Below are positions 38,519 through 47,425 of a stretch of DNA of 64,000 nucleotides, piece after piece. The notes under the pieces were generated by a model. It made no database searches. It saw only the letters and a program-made list of their open reading frames with translations, and was not told the DNA's origin. The DNA is taken from positions 330,884 to 394,883 of the forward strand of contig NZ_JACDXX010000001.1 of the NCBI RefSeq assembly GCF_020539525.1, given 5' to 3'. Positions within the stretch are counted from its first letter, which is position 1. Each line of letters opens with the position of its first letter. Source of the stretch: Pseudogemmobacter faecipullorum (GTDB lineage: Bacteria; Pseudomonadota; Alphaproteobacteria; Rhodobacterales; Rhodobacteraceae). A program made the translations under genes and the position numbers.

Positions 38519-38773
38519 ATGACATATAAAGCTTTATTGTTAGTGTCGGCACTCGGCGTCGCGGGCTGCGTTGCAGCTGCTCCCACCACAGCTGACACCC
38601 GTCTTGTGCGGGTCATGGTCGAAACCAGTGGCAAACATAAATTTGAGCGCCTGGTTGCGGCAGCCCAGCCGATGGCCGACAGAGCCTGCGCCGCCGAAGG
38701 CAAACAGGCGAAATGGGCCGTGGCCACCTCGATCTCGGAGACGAAAACCCGCCTGTCCTTCACCTGCCATTGA
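38519..38773 (+). CDS. Small lipoprotein of unknown function
   Basis: The 84-residue protein starts MTYKALLLVSALGVAGCVAAA with lipobox VAGC. The mature part is short, with two further cysteines (DRACAAEG and the C-terminal FTCH), possibly a disulfide. A ribosome-binding site GAAGGGG precedes the ATG. It is a single-gene unit bounded by the motif upstream and an intrinsic terminator downstream. The promoter motif suggests it is regulated with the Tad/type I locus, but its role is unknown. Confidence 0.75.
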   Translation: MTYKALLLVSALGVAGCVAAAPTTADTRLVRVMVETSGKHKFERLVAAAQPMADRACAAEGKQAKWAVATSISETKTRLSFTCH

Positions 38774-38784
38774 GCACGGCGCCG

Positions 38785-38810
38785 AAACCCGCTCCATGGT
38801 GCGGGTTTTT
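38785..38810 (+). terminator. Intrinsic terminator after small lipoprotein
   Basis: AAACCCGC pairs with GCGGGTTT followed by TT, 12 bases past the stop. It separates the lipoprotein unit from the convergent receiver gene. Confidence 0.85.
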
Positions 38811-39053
38811 CCTGGCGGCCGGCCCCAGGGCCGCTCCTTTCAGGTTCCGCTGCTCTGCGCCTGGCCGCCCACGGCTCCCCGGCGGCCCACGGCAGCATGC
38901 TCACCGGCACCGCGTCCTGGCGGTGCAGAGGTGACATGCTGCCGTTTGCCTCTGTGCCCGGCCCGGTCAGGATCCGTCTGAAAAGATACCCGTCGCGCGC
39001 AGCCCCGCCCCCCCTTGACCGGAGACACCCGCGACGGGTCCGAAGCGCCCTGG

Positions 39054-39599
39054 TCAGGCGCCTTCCTGCTGGTAATAAGCGTTATTCTGATAGGCGGCCT
39101 GCACGCCCAGCGTCAGCGCCGTATGCAGCAGCGGCGGTTTCAGCGTGACATCGCAGGCCATCATCCGCTCGCAGGTAAAATCATGCGAGCGCACTTCACT
39201 TGAGACCAGAACCAGAGGCAGACGCGGCACCGCGCGGCGCACCTGCATGCAGAAATCAATCGTCGATTCGGTATCATCGAGATAATCAGAATCGACCAGC
39301 AGGAAGTCGAGGCGCGGCGCCTGATCGCGCAGCCAGTCAAGATTCATCCGCTCTTCCGAGACCACCATGACCACCGCGCGCATCCTGTTGGACCAGTCCT
39401 GCAGATCGCGCGACAATGAGCCCATTTCGCCGCACATCAGGATCAGGCCTTTGGGGCAGAGCGGCTTATCGACCAGCGCGGAACTCCTGAGGCTCTGACC
39501 TTCCGGAGCACGATATCCCGCGGTCTGAGGCACCCGAACCACGACTGAAGTGTCTGAGGGACGCAGGGCAGGCTCGGGCTCGCGGAACATTCTCAGCAC
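39054..39599 (-). CDS. Receiver-like protein at the end of the Tad block
   Basis: The 181-residue protein has no DNA-binding domain. Residues ~50-170 resemble a receiver: LILMCGEMG, the candidate phosphoacceptor in DFLLVDSDYLDDTE, the Ser in LVLVSSEV and the Lys in DVTLKPPL. The GTG at 39599 is preferred to the ATG at 39590 because GGAGA lies seven bases before the GTG. It could pair with the hybrid kinase at 41587 or be a degenerate, CpaE-like receiver. A CATACCTTC-type motif lies 41 bases upstream. Confidence 0.65.
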   Translation of the reverse strand: MLRMFREPEPALRPSDTSVVVRVPQTAGYRAPEGQSLRSSALVDKPLCPKGLILMCGEMGSLSRDLQDWSNRMRAVVMVVSEERMNLDWLRDQAPRLDFLLVDSDYLDDTESTIDFCMQVRRAVPRLPLVLVSSEVRSHDFTCERMMACDVTLKPPLLHTALTLGVQAAYQNNAYYQQEGA

Positions 39600-39640
39600 A
39601 ATTCTCTCCTCAGGATCGGATCATCTTCGCCAGAAGATAA

Positions 39641-39659
39641 ATATCTCGAAGGTATGTAT
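39641..39659 (-). promoter_or_regulatory. ATACATACCTTCGAG motif upstream of receiver-like gene
   Basis: Read on the minus strand, ATACATACCTTCGAGATAT matches the ATACATACTTTAG motif at 38478 and 63914 with a few substitutions. It lies about 41 bases before the GTG start. Confidence 0.45.
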
Positions 39660-39780
39660 CGCTATTTCTTTTGTTCTTTTTAAGGCCTCAAAAGTGAGAA
39701 TGCGTCAGAACTGTGTCCTGACGCTTATATCTCCCGCAAGAGCGGTCCGGGGGGCGCAGTTTATCCCGCCTGCTCAGCGC

Positions 39781-41448
39781 TCAGCGCGCCAGGGTTGGTT
39801 CACAGCTGTAGCTGTCGAGAATCAGATCGGCCTGCGCAAGGCCAATGCCCAGCAGATCCAGCAATCCCTGCAGGATCGCATCGACCCCGAGCGCCGCCAG
39901 CAGAGCGGCGAGGCTGTTCGCGATCGCGCTCAGCAGTTGCAGCAGCGCCGAAAGCACGAGGTTGAACAGATTGAGGAGCGGGCAGATCAGCACCGCCAGG
40001 CCTTCGCATTTCTTCACATTGCTGCGCAGATCCGCCGCCACAGTGTTGAGGAAAGTGCCCACATCCCGGACCAGGCCGGAAATGGTCAGCGGATTGGGCA
40101 CCGGCACCGGGGTGGCATTCTGGAACTGACCCAGCGTGACCGCGACCGTGCGCGTGCCGCCCCCAAGCGGCGTAGACGGAATATCTTTTGCATTCACCTC
40201 AGCCCGGTCATCGAACAGACCGACCTGCAGCCCCAGCGCCAGTGCAGAGGTGGTGGCGCGGAAAGTCGCCAGCTGATCGCTGCTCTGGCTGGCATTGCAG
40301 TTCAGGCTGAGCGGCACGGCACTCGCGGTTGCGGCCTGCAGTTTCAGCGCAATCCGCAGCAAAGAGGTGGTGCCATCCCCCAGCACATTAGCCGTGACAT
40401 TGGCATCGAGCTGCGACACCTCGGCTTTCGGCGGCGGCACATCATCTACATAGCCCACCGCGATCACCGCAGGCCGGATCAGACCGAGGGTGACCGAGAT
40501 ATTCGCCAGCTTGCCGAGGTTGACCGGCAGTGCCACCGTGACACGCTCATTCGGCTTTGCACTCAGCCCCGCCATAGCCATGAGCAGATCAAATACATTC
40601 ACCTTGATATCGGGGAGAATATCCCCGGCCCGCAGCCCAAGCAAAGTGGGCGAGGCCCCGACGATCTCTCCCAGGGTCATGTAGCCCCGGTCAACAGCAC
40701 TGGGAATGATGTCAATGTTGGCCAGGCCACCCAGACGCACCAGATGGTTCAGCAGATCGAGCCGGCTTACCTGCAGGTTCAGCAGCTGATCAAAATTCAG
40801 CAGATCGAGGCCAACATTCGTATTCGCAATCAGCCCCAACAGATTGTTCAGGCTTATTTTGGTGGTGGCGAGCCCCATATAGCCCAGCACCTCGGCATTC
40901 AGGCCGAGGCCAAGCGGCCCAAGCACCCGCCCGAGGATACTGCGGTTGGTATTGATCGACAGCAGGCGATTGCGCAGCGAGAAAGAGATAACGGCCCGCT
41001 GTACGCCCACAGATTGCCGGCGGATGGTGATATTCTCATCGCTCAGCACCGGCGACAGCAGGATCGGCCGGAAGCGCGAGGGCACGGTGACCTGAACCGC
41101 GCTGGCGAATTCTGGGCTTGCCTGGTTGCCCGCCGCGATGAATTTCCCGCTATCACGATCATAGCGGCCGATGCGGATATCGGAATCCTGCAAGGTGATA
41201 CTGCCATAGCGGGTGTTTCTGAGCACCACCTCGCGTGCCGCGGTGCGAACCGCTGCCGCATTGGGCAGATGGTTGGTGGCACTGATCGTGGCCAGGTCCG
41301 CCTGCGACTGCACATAGCGTTTTTGCGCATTCAGCAAAGAGATATCTGTCGCGAGCCCGCCGATCAGCAGCAGGACAGGGAACAGGATCATCAACAGCAT
41401 CGAAAGAGCGCCGGAGCTGTCGGACAGAAAACGTTGCAGAAGTCGCAT
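39781..41448 (-). CDS. tadG: TadG-like Flp pilus assembly protein
   Basis: The ~555-residue protein opens with a pseudopilin-like segment, FLSDSSGALSMLLMILFPVLLLIGG, typical of TadE/TadF/TadG proteins, then a long extracytoplasmic part. The +5 glutamate of true pilins is absent, as is usual for TadG. Later residues are rich in short hydrophobic repeats (LLSALAALLAALGVDAILQGLLDLLG near the end). I place the start at the ATG at 41448. An ATG at 41460 is an alternative. It follows the hybrid kinase gene and lies on the minus strand, unlike the TadE-type gene at 58907. Confidence 0.72.
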   Translation of the reverse strand: MRLLQRFLSDSSGALSMLLMILFPVLLLIGGLATDISLLNAQKRYVQSQADLATISATNHLPNAAAVRTAAREVVLRNTRYGSITLQDSDIRIGRYDRDSGKFIAAGNQASPEFASAVQVTVPSRFRPILLSPVLSDENITIRRQSVGVQRAVISFSLRNRLLSINTNRSILGRVLGPLGLGLNAEVLGYMGLATTKISLNNLLGLIANTNVGLDLLNFDQLLNLQVSRLDLLNHLVRLGGLANIDIIPSAVDRGYMTLGEIVGASPTLLGLRAGDILPDIKVNVFDLLMAMAGLSAKPNERVTVALPVNLGKLANISVTLGLIRPAVIAVGYVDDVPPPKAEVSQLDANVTANVLGDGTTSLLRIALKLQAATASAVPLSLNCNASQSSDQLATFRATTSALALGLQVGLFDDRAEVNAKDIPSTPLGGGTRTVAVTLGQFQNATPVPVPNPLTISGLVRDVGTFLNTVAADLRSNVKKCEGLAVLICPLLNLFNLVLSALLQLLSAIANSLAALLAALGVDAILQGLLDLLGIGLAQADLILDSYSCEPTLAR

Positions 41449-41504
41449 GCAGGATCCCATGATCGCATTCTGCCCCCGGCGCAAAGATGCACCTGAATGG
41501 CAAA

Positions 41505-41521
41505 ATATGCAATCTAAGGTT
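41505..41521 (-). promoter_or_regulatory. AACCTTAGATTG motif upstream of tadG
   Basis: On the minus strand, AACCTTAGATTGCATAT lies 57 bases before the tadG start and shares the ACYTTAG core with sites at 38481, 61613 and 63921. It suggests tadG may have its own promoter apart from the upstream tad genes. Confidence 0.4.
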
Positions 41522-41586
41522 AAAAATTCACCCGGAAAACAACCCTGAGACTGCATTCCGGAGGTGGTTCATAACCCGGGCCCGGA

Positions 41587-44106
41587 TCAGCCCTGGCCCG
41601 GGGCTTCAGGCAAAGGGCCGAAGAATTCTTCCGCCAGCCCTTTCAGCTGACCATAGCTCAGCGGCTTTTCGAGCGCGTAATTGGCACCGGCATTCTCGAG
41701 ATCGCGGCATTCCGAGCCCATGGTCGAGGCGGTGATGCCAATAACCGGCAGATCCTTTTCGGTCAGGCGGATCTCTTTCACCAGCTCACTGCCAATCATG
41801 CCCGGCAGCAGCTGATCGACCACCACCATATCATACCGCTTCTCGCGGAACAGCGCGAGACCGGCATCGCCGCTCTCGGCCCAGTCCACCACCGGGAAGA
41901 GCTTGCGCAGCCGGGCCGAGGTGATCTCGCCGACCAGTTTATTATCTTCGACCAGCAGCACGCTGCGGTTGGCATAAAGCGGGGTTACATCACTCACCTC
42001 AACGACCTTTCGTTCGGCTCTCGCCGTCTTCTGTACAATACGTGCCGGATGGCTCAGCACAAAGCGGCTGCCCCGGCTTTCCGGCGCAAGCGAGAGATCC
42101 CCGCCCATCAGCCGCAGCGCTTTACGCGCCGTATAAAGCCCCAGTCCGGGCCTGCCCTCAGGATCTGCAATACTGCCCTCAAAGGGCTCAAAGACCGAGA
42201 CACTCCGCTCTGGCGCAATGCCGATACCATCATCGGCCACCTGCCAGGTCACATTGCAGTCGCCATCCGCGCCACGGGTGACAAAGGCACTGAGCACCAC
42301 CTGCCTGGCGCGGGAATGGACAATGGCATTATGCACGAGTTTCGACAGGGCAACAAAGACCCGGTTGTAGTCACACTGGATCTGAATATCGCTGTTCTCG
42401 CCGATATTATGCTCGAGCGTAATCCCGTTGCCGAGCGCCGAGGCGGCAAAAATCTCGCGCACCTGCTCGCCCAGCTCACGCAGGGTAAAGCCGCGGCTGG
42501 CCGCCTGCCCCCCCTCGGTCCCCGAGCCGGCGCGCAGATCGTCGAGAATGCCGATAATCCGCTCGAGCGTGGTTTCAAACCCGGCCCCGACATCCTCCCA
42601 GGAGGCGCCGGTTTTCAGCTCTTCGCCCAGCATCGACAGGATCGCCATCGGCGTGCGCAGCTCATGCGAGGCGATGGACAGCAGCCGCTCCTCGCGCAGG
42701 ATCGCCTCGCTCAGCAGCTTTTCGTAGCGGTTCAGCCGCGCGCTGAGATCTGCCTCGCGCTCGAGGCTGACCAGGGCAATCCAGGCCTCGGGCAGCCGGA
42801 CGCTGAGCACCCAGGCATCAAAGGCCACCAGCCGCCCGGGGCCAGTCTCTCCCGCCGCTCCGCCGCGCAGGCCAAGCTGCAGCCGGACCGGACCGGCCGG
42901 GAATTTCGTCTCGCTCTGAAGCAGCTGCATCAGGTCAATCAGCCCCGAGAATTCCGCGCCGCTGAACACATCGCTGAAACTGACGTGATCCTCAAAGCCC
43001 ATGCTTTTGCCCGAGCCATTGGGGAAGTGCAGGCTGCGATCATCGAGATCGAGACGCACCACCCAGCTGCGCGCCATCGCATGGAACTGCGCCATGGCCA
43101 GAGCCGGGGGCTGTCCATAACGGTGCAGACTGTCTGCCTGTCCGGGTGCCGGGCGCAGACCGGCCGCGAGAATGGCGCAAAGCAGGCAGAGATAAAACAT
43201 CTGCAGCGCCGGGCCGGTGGCGAGCAGCGCGGCACTGAAGGCCGGCGTCGCGGCAAGCAGCATCAGCCCGCAGCCAAACAAAACCACCGCCCGGCGCAGC
43301 AGCACCAGCAGCACCAGGACGGTAATCAGCAAAGCCGCGACCGGCGTGCCACTGGGGCCAAGCTGGTCAACCGGCGGCAGTGCCATCAGCAGGCTCAGCC
43401 CGGCCAGAACCACCAGGGCGGCCAGGATCACCACCGCAGGGGCGGGCAGGCTTTCCTCCCCGCCCTCTGTCATCGCTTCCAGCCCCTGAGCCGTGAGGCT
43501 GGCGATCACCGTGGCAAACAGGGCGCAGAGCATAATCTGCGGCAGTGAAAACGGAACCGCTGCCGCCCCGGGCGACAAGGGCATCAGCCAGATTGCCAGC
43601 CAGAAGCCACCGGCCAGTACGAGGCCCGCGAGCAGCAGCTGCAACGGATTGGCCAGCGCAAGGCTGCGCGGTGCCAGGCTCTTTGGCAGGCCGCCGGTCA
43701 GCGCCCAGGCGATCAGCGCCACACCAAGGCCGGCCAGCCAGCAAAACGCCAGAACCAGGGGCCCGCTGCCGCTATCGGCCAGCACCCGGGCCCCGCTTAT
43801 CCAGGAGGTCAGCGGCATGCCTGGCAGCAACAGCAGGCTCAGCAGTGACGCCAGCAAGGCGCGCAATCCGTTTTCCTGCAGACGGCCGGTCAGGATTTCA
43901 TTCAGCAGAAAATGCAGCGCCGCCGACCAGATCAGGGCCGCCGCCGGCAGGGCCTGGGCCAGCCCCGGATCCGTGGCGGCGCTGATGATCAGCCAGGCAC
44001 CGGCCGGCGCCACCAGCAGCGCAGAAATCCCCGTCACCCGGCGGAAGGCCCGCCTGCTGCTGCGAAAGCTTTGCACTTGTGTGTCGGTCACGGCTCGGAT
44101 GCTCAT
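41587..44106 (-). CDS. Hybrid histidine kinase with large membrane domain, inside the Tad operon
   Basis: The 839-residue protein has about ten transmembrane segments in its first ~320 residues, a PAS-like region (~345-445), the HisKA box LLSIASHELRTPMAILSMLG (H near 481), ATPase motifs LVHNAIVHS, ADDGIGIAP and RPGLGLYTARKAL, and a C-terminal receiver (ANRSVLLVEDNKLVGE, phosphoacceptor in MVVVDQLLPG). It starts one base after the tadC stop, so it is co-transcribed with the pilus genes. No obvious output domain follows; the receiver-like protein at 39054 is a candidate partner. Confidence 0.85.
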   Translation of the reverse strand: MSIRAVTDTQVQSFRSSRRAFRRVTGISALLVAPAGAWLIISAATDPGLAQALPAAALIWSAALHFLLNEILTGRLQENGLRALLASLLSLLLLPGMPLTSWISGARVLADSGSGPLVLAFCWLAGLGVALIAWALTGGLPKSLAPRSLALANPLQLLLAGLVLAGGFWLAIWLMPLSPGAAAVPFSLPQIMLCALFATVIASLTAQGLEAMTEGGEESLPAPAVVILAALVVLAGLSLLMALPPVDQLGPSGTPVAALLITVLVLLVLLRRAVVLFGCGLMLLAATPAFSAALLATGPALQMFYLCLLCAILAAGLRPAPGQADSLHRYGQPPALAMAQFHAMARSWVVRLDLDDRSLHFPNGSGKSMGFEDHVSFSDVFSGAEFSGLIDLMQLLQSETKFPAGPVRLQLGLRGGAAGETGPGRLVAFDAWVLSVRLPEAWIALVSLEREADLSARLNRYEKLLSEAILREERLLSIASHELRTPMAILSMLGEELKTGASWEDVGAGFETTLERIIGILDDLRAGSGTEGGQAASRGFTLRELGEQVREIFAASALGNGITLEHNIGENSDIQIQCDYNRVFVALSKLVHNAIVHSRARQVVLSAFVTRGADGDCNVTWQVADDGIGIAPERSVSVFEPFEGSIADPEGRPGLGLYTARKALRLMGGDLSLAPESRGSRFVLSHPARIVQKTARAERKVVEVSDVTPLYANRSVLLVEDNKLVGEITSARLRKLFPVVDWAESGDAGLALFREKRYDMVVVDQLLPGMIGSELVKEIRLTEKDLPVIGITASTMGSECRDLENAGANYALEKPLSYGQLKGLAEEFFGPLPEAPGQG

Positions 44107-44107
44107 G

Positions 44108-44980
44108 TCAGAAGGAGGAAGCAATGCGGTAAAGCGCGGGGGCCAGCAGCAGGATCAGCAGCGGTGGCACGGTGAACATCATCGTCCCCAGTGTCATTTT
44201 CGTCGGCAGAATATTGGCCTTTTCCTCGATCCGCCGCACCCGGCGGTCGCGCAGATCGGCACTGAACACCCGCAGGGTCTGAGCCACCGGCGTGCCCATG
44301 GTCGAGGACTGGACAATGATCGTCGCCAGCTGCCGCAGATCATCATTATCGGTATCGACCGAGAGCCGCATCCAGGCCTCCTGGCGTTCCGCCCCGGCGG
44401 CAAGCGCCTCGGTCAGCGCCACGAAACCGGCGGAAAGCTCGGGATGAACCGGGGCCAGCTCTTCCGCCACCCGTTTGACGGCAATATCCGTGGATTGCCC
44501 GGCCTCGACGCAGATCAGCATGAAATCAAGCGCATCCGGCAAAGCCAGTTCGATCCGCTTCAGCCAGGCGGCACGGCGTTTATCCACCACGATCACCGGC
44601 GCGAAATAGCCGAAAAGCGCGACCACACCCTGCATTACCAGCTGCATCTCCGGCGCCATTGACGCCAGCACAGGCACCATCGGCACCACCAGCATTGCAA
44701 TGCCAAAGCCGAGCACCGTGCCGCCCAGCTTAATCCAGGTCAGCCAGCGCACGGCATCGGGATGGGTGAAACCGGCCTGGGTCAGATGGCGGCGCAGCTC
44801 TGAATTACTGCCCTCATCGCCGCCGCCGCTCAGATGCAGGTCTTTGACAGGTTTTGCCGCTTTGGCCGGCGTGGTAAAAGCAGCGGGCTCGGCGCGCTGC
44901 AACAGCACCAGCGCGCCGCCCAGCAGCAGCGCACAGGCGATAAAGCAGCCAAGCAGCAGCCAGGAATTCAGCAGATCCAT
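44108..44980 (-). CDS. tadC: TadC inner-membrane platform protein
   Basis: The 290-residue protein of the type II secretion F family forms the membrane platform of the Flp pilus with TadB. The GSPII F-like domain is visible: LPDALDFMLICVEAGQSTDIAVKRVAEELAPVHPELSAGF, and ILPTKMTLGTMMFTVPPLLILLLAPA near the end. Four or so membrane segments are apparent. It lies 67 bases after tadB and one base before the kinase gene. Confidence 0.92.
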   Translation of the reverse strand: MDLLNSWLLLGCFIACALLLGGALVLLQRAEPAAFTTPAKAAKPVKDLHLSGGGDEGSNSELRRHLTQAGFTHPDAVRWLTWIKLGGTVLGFGIAMLVVPMVPVLASMAPEMQLVMQGVVALFGYFAPVIVVDKRRAAWLKRIELALPDALDFMLICVEAGQSTDIAVKRVAEELAPVHPELSAGFVALTEALAAGAERQEAWMRLSVDTDNDDLRQLATIIVQSSTMGTPVAQTLRVFSADLRDRRVRRIEEKANILPTKMTLGTMMFTVPPLLILLLAPALYRIASSF

Positions 44981-45047
44981 ACCGCCCCCCTTCCCGGGCC
45001 GCGCCCGCAGCTGTCCCCGGATCTGCCCCCATATCCGCGCTGGCCGC

Positions 45048-46013
45048 TCATTCGATTTTCACCAGCCAGCGCATAAACAGCATGTTCAGCACCAGAAGCC
45101 CGGCCACGACACAGAGCATCGGGATGAAAAACGCCTTGTCGGAAATTTCATCGAAATAGCGTGGGTTGATCGCCAGCAGCATCATGGTTGCCAGCAGCGG
45201 GAAAGCCGAGAGAAAACGCCCCGACCATTTGGCCTCGGCGGTGATCGAGCGCACCTTGCGCTGCAGCTGCTGTCTGCCACGCGCAATCGCACAGAGCCGC
45301 TCAAGCACCTCGGCCAGATTGCCCCCGGTCGAGGATTGCAGCGCCACCGCCGCAGCAAAGAACCGCAGGTTCTGGTTCTGACAGCGCTCGGCCATTTCGC
45401 GCAAAGCCGAAATCGGGGTCTGTCCATAACTGATGCGGCGCGAGACTTCGGCGAATTCCTCGGCCAGCGGCCCGCTCAGCTCATTGCCGACGGCCTGAAT
45501 AGCCGTGACCACCGGCAGGCCGACCCGCAGCGAACGCACGATCATATCCAGCGCCTCGGGCACTGCTTCTTCGATCAGCAGCATGCGTTTGCGGATCCGC
45601 ATACTGGCCCAGAGATACCAGGCCAGAGCCGAAAATCCGAGGCCGGCTGCGGCGCCAAGAAAAATGTTCAGCCCCAGAAAGGTCTGGGTCAGCAGCATCA
45701 CGAGGCTGGTCAGCGTCAGCGTCAGAACCAGCGCGACGCGCCGCATTTCTGCACTGAGCGAGGCAAGACCCGCCGCCCCGGCCCCCTCACCGAACAGCCG
45801 GATCCAGAAGGGCGGCGCCTCGCTGCGGCGCAGGGCGACGCTGTCGGCCTCGCTGCGCCCCCCCCCTTCGGACTGACGGATCCGGCCCGAAAAACGCCGC
45901 ACCACCGCATCAATGAAACGCTGATGGCGCAGCTGCTCGCGGCAGACGAAGGCTGCAGCCACCATGGCCAGCCCCAGCCCCACCATCAGAGAAAAGAGAT
46001 GCGACAGTTCCAT
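45048..46013 (-). CDS. tadB: TadB inner-membrane platform protein
   Basis: The 321-residue F-family protein is a partner of TadC. The GSPII F domain reads LLIEEAVPEALDMIVRSLRVGLPVVTAIQAVGNELSGPLAEEF, followed by the conserved SYGQTPISALREMAER and GGNLAEVLERL. It begins two bases after tadA, so the genes are coupled. Full length. Confidence 0.93.
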   Translation of the reverse strand: MELSHLFSLMVGLGLAMVAAAFVCREQLRHQRFIDAVVRRFSGRIRQSEGGGRSEADSVALRRSEAPPFWIRLFGEGAGAAGLASLSAEMRRVALVLTLTLTSLVMLLTQTFLGLNIFLGAAAGLGFSALAWYLWASMRIRKRMLLIEEAVPEALDMIVRSLRVGLPVVTAIQAVGNELSGPLAEEFAEVSRRISYGQTPISALREMAERCQNQNLRFFAAAVALQSSTGGNLAEVLERLCAIARGRQQLQRKVRSITAEAKWSGRFLSAFPLLATMMLLAINPRYFDEISDKAFFIPMLCVVAGLLVLNMLFMRWLVKIE

Positions 46014-46015
46014 GC

Positions 46016-47425
46016 TCAGATCCCGTAGAGATCTGCGGGAAGCTGAATGCCCCAGCGGCGGAAGCGGTCGGAATAGGCCGAGCGCACCCCAGAGGTGGCG
46101 AAATGCCCCTCGACCTTGCCCTCGGGCGTCACGCCGGTATGGTCGAAGAAGAACAGCTCCTGCAGGGTCAGCACCTCGCCCTCGCAGCCGGTGATCTCGG
46201 TGATCGAGGTGACTTTACGGCTGCCGTCCTGCAGGCGGTTCACCTGCACGATCAGATTGACCGCGCTTGAAATCTGCCGGCGCAGGGCCGAAAGCGGGAT
46301 TTCAATCCCTGCCATGGCCACCATATTCTCCAGCCGGCTGGTGGCATCACGCGCCGAATTGGCGTGAATCGTGGTCATCGAACCGTCATGGCCGGTATTC
46401 ATCGCCTGCAGCATATCGATCACCTCATCGCCGCGGGTCTCGCCGACGATGATCCGGTCGGGCCGCATCCGAAGCGCATTGCGCAGACAGTCGCGCTGGG
46501 TGACCGCGCCTTTGCCCTCGATATTGGCGGGGCGGCTTTCCATCCGGCCAACATGCGATTGCTGCAGCCGCAGCTCGGCCGTGTCTTCCACGGTAATGAT
46601 CCGCTCGCGTTTGCCGATATAGGCCGAAAGCGCGTTCAGCAGCGTGGTTTTGCCCGAGCCGGTGCCGCCCGAGATCACCACATTCAGCCGGCAGGCGACG
46701 GCGGCGCGCAGATAGGTCGCCATCCGCTCACTCATCGCGCCAAGGAAGGCCAGCTGATCGAGGCTGAGCTTATCCTTGCGGAACTTGCGGATCGAAACCA
46801 GGGTGCCATCCATGGCAATCGGTGCGATCACCGCATTCAGACGCGAGCCATCGGGCAGGCGCGCATCGACATAGGGCGTGGATTCATCAAGGCGCCGCCC
46901 GACCATGCTGACGATTTTTTCCAGGATGCGCCGCAGATGCGCCTCGTCCTGAAACTGCACATCGGTCAGTTCCAGCAGGCCGCCCTGCTCGATAAACACC
47001 TTATCCGGGCCATTGATCAGAATATCCGAGACGGTCTCGTCATTGATCAGCACTTCCAAGGGGCCAAGGCCCATGACCTCATAGTAAAGATCCTCGACCA
47101 GCCCGTCACGGTCCGAGCGCGAGATGGCAATATTCTGCCCCGGCAGCAGCGCCTTCAGCACATCGGCAATTTCGGTTTTGATCTCAGCCTCGCTGGCCTG
47201 GATCAGCGCCGAGAGGTTCAGCGTCTCGAGCAGTTTCTGATGGGTCTGCCGCCGCAGATCCGCCAGTTTGCGGCGGCGCAGCCGCGCGGCCTGATTTTCC
47301 TGATCCCCGGGCTCGGCCTCGGGCAGCGCCGGTGCAGTCTGGGCCAGCGCCAGGCCAGCTGCCGGGGCAATGCTGCGTTCGCTCTGCGGCTCGGCGCCGC
47401 GGCTTTCGCGGAATTTCGTGAACAT
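46016..47425 (-). CDS. tadA: TadA/CpaF secretion ATPase
   Basis: The 469-residue hexameric ATPase powers Flp pilus assembly. The nucleotide-binding core has Walker [16 protein letters not shown] (~253-261), Asp-box [11 protein letters not shown], Walker [16 protein letters not shown] and His-box [13 protein letters not shown]. The N-terminal region [21 protein letters not shown] matches the CpaF N-domain. The ATG at 47425 overlaps the stop of tadZ by one base. Confidence 0.96.
   Translation of the reverse strand: MFTKFRESRGAEPQSERSIAPAAGLALAQTAPALPEAEPGDQENQAARLRRRKLADLRRQTHQKLLETLNLSALIQASEAEIKTEIADVLKALLPGQNIAISRSDRDGLVEDLYYEVMGLGPLEVLINDETVSDILINGPDKVFIEQGGLLELTDVQFQDEAHLRRILEKIVSMVGRRLDESTPYVDARLPDGSRLNAVIAPIAMDGTLVSIRKFRKDKLSLDQLAFLGAMSERMATYLRAAVACRLNVVISGGTGSGKTTLLNALSAYIGKRERIITVEDTAELRLQQSHVGRMESRPANIEGKGAVTQRDCLRNALRMRPDRIIVGETRGDEVIDMLQAMNTGHDGSMTTIHANSARDATSRLENMVAMAGIEIPLSALRRQISSAVNLIVQVNRLQDGSRKVTSITEITGCEGEVLTLQELFFFDHTGVTPEGKVEGHFATSGVRSAYSDRFRRWGIQLPADLYGI

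Noticed and set aside
39550..41496. 648-codon open frame on the plus strand opposite tadG
   Set aside because: High GC content leaves long antisense frames; the protein is His/Gln/Arg-rich without domain features, while the minus frame has a clear TadG N-terminus.
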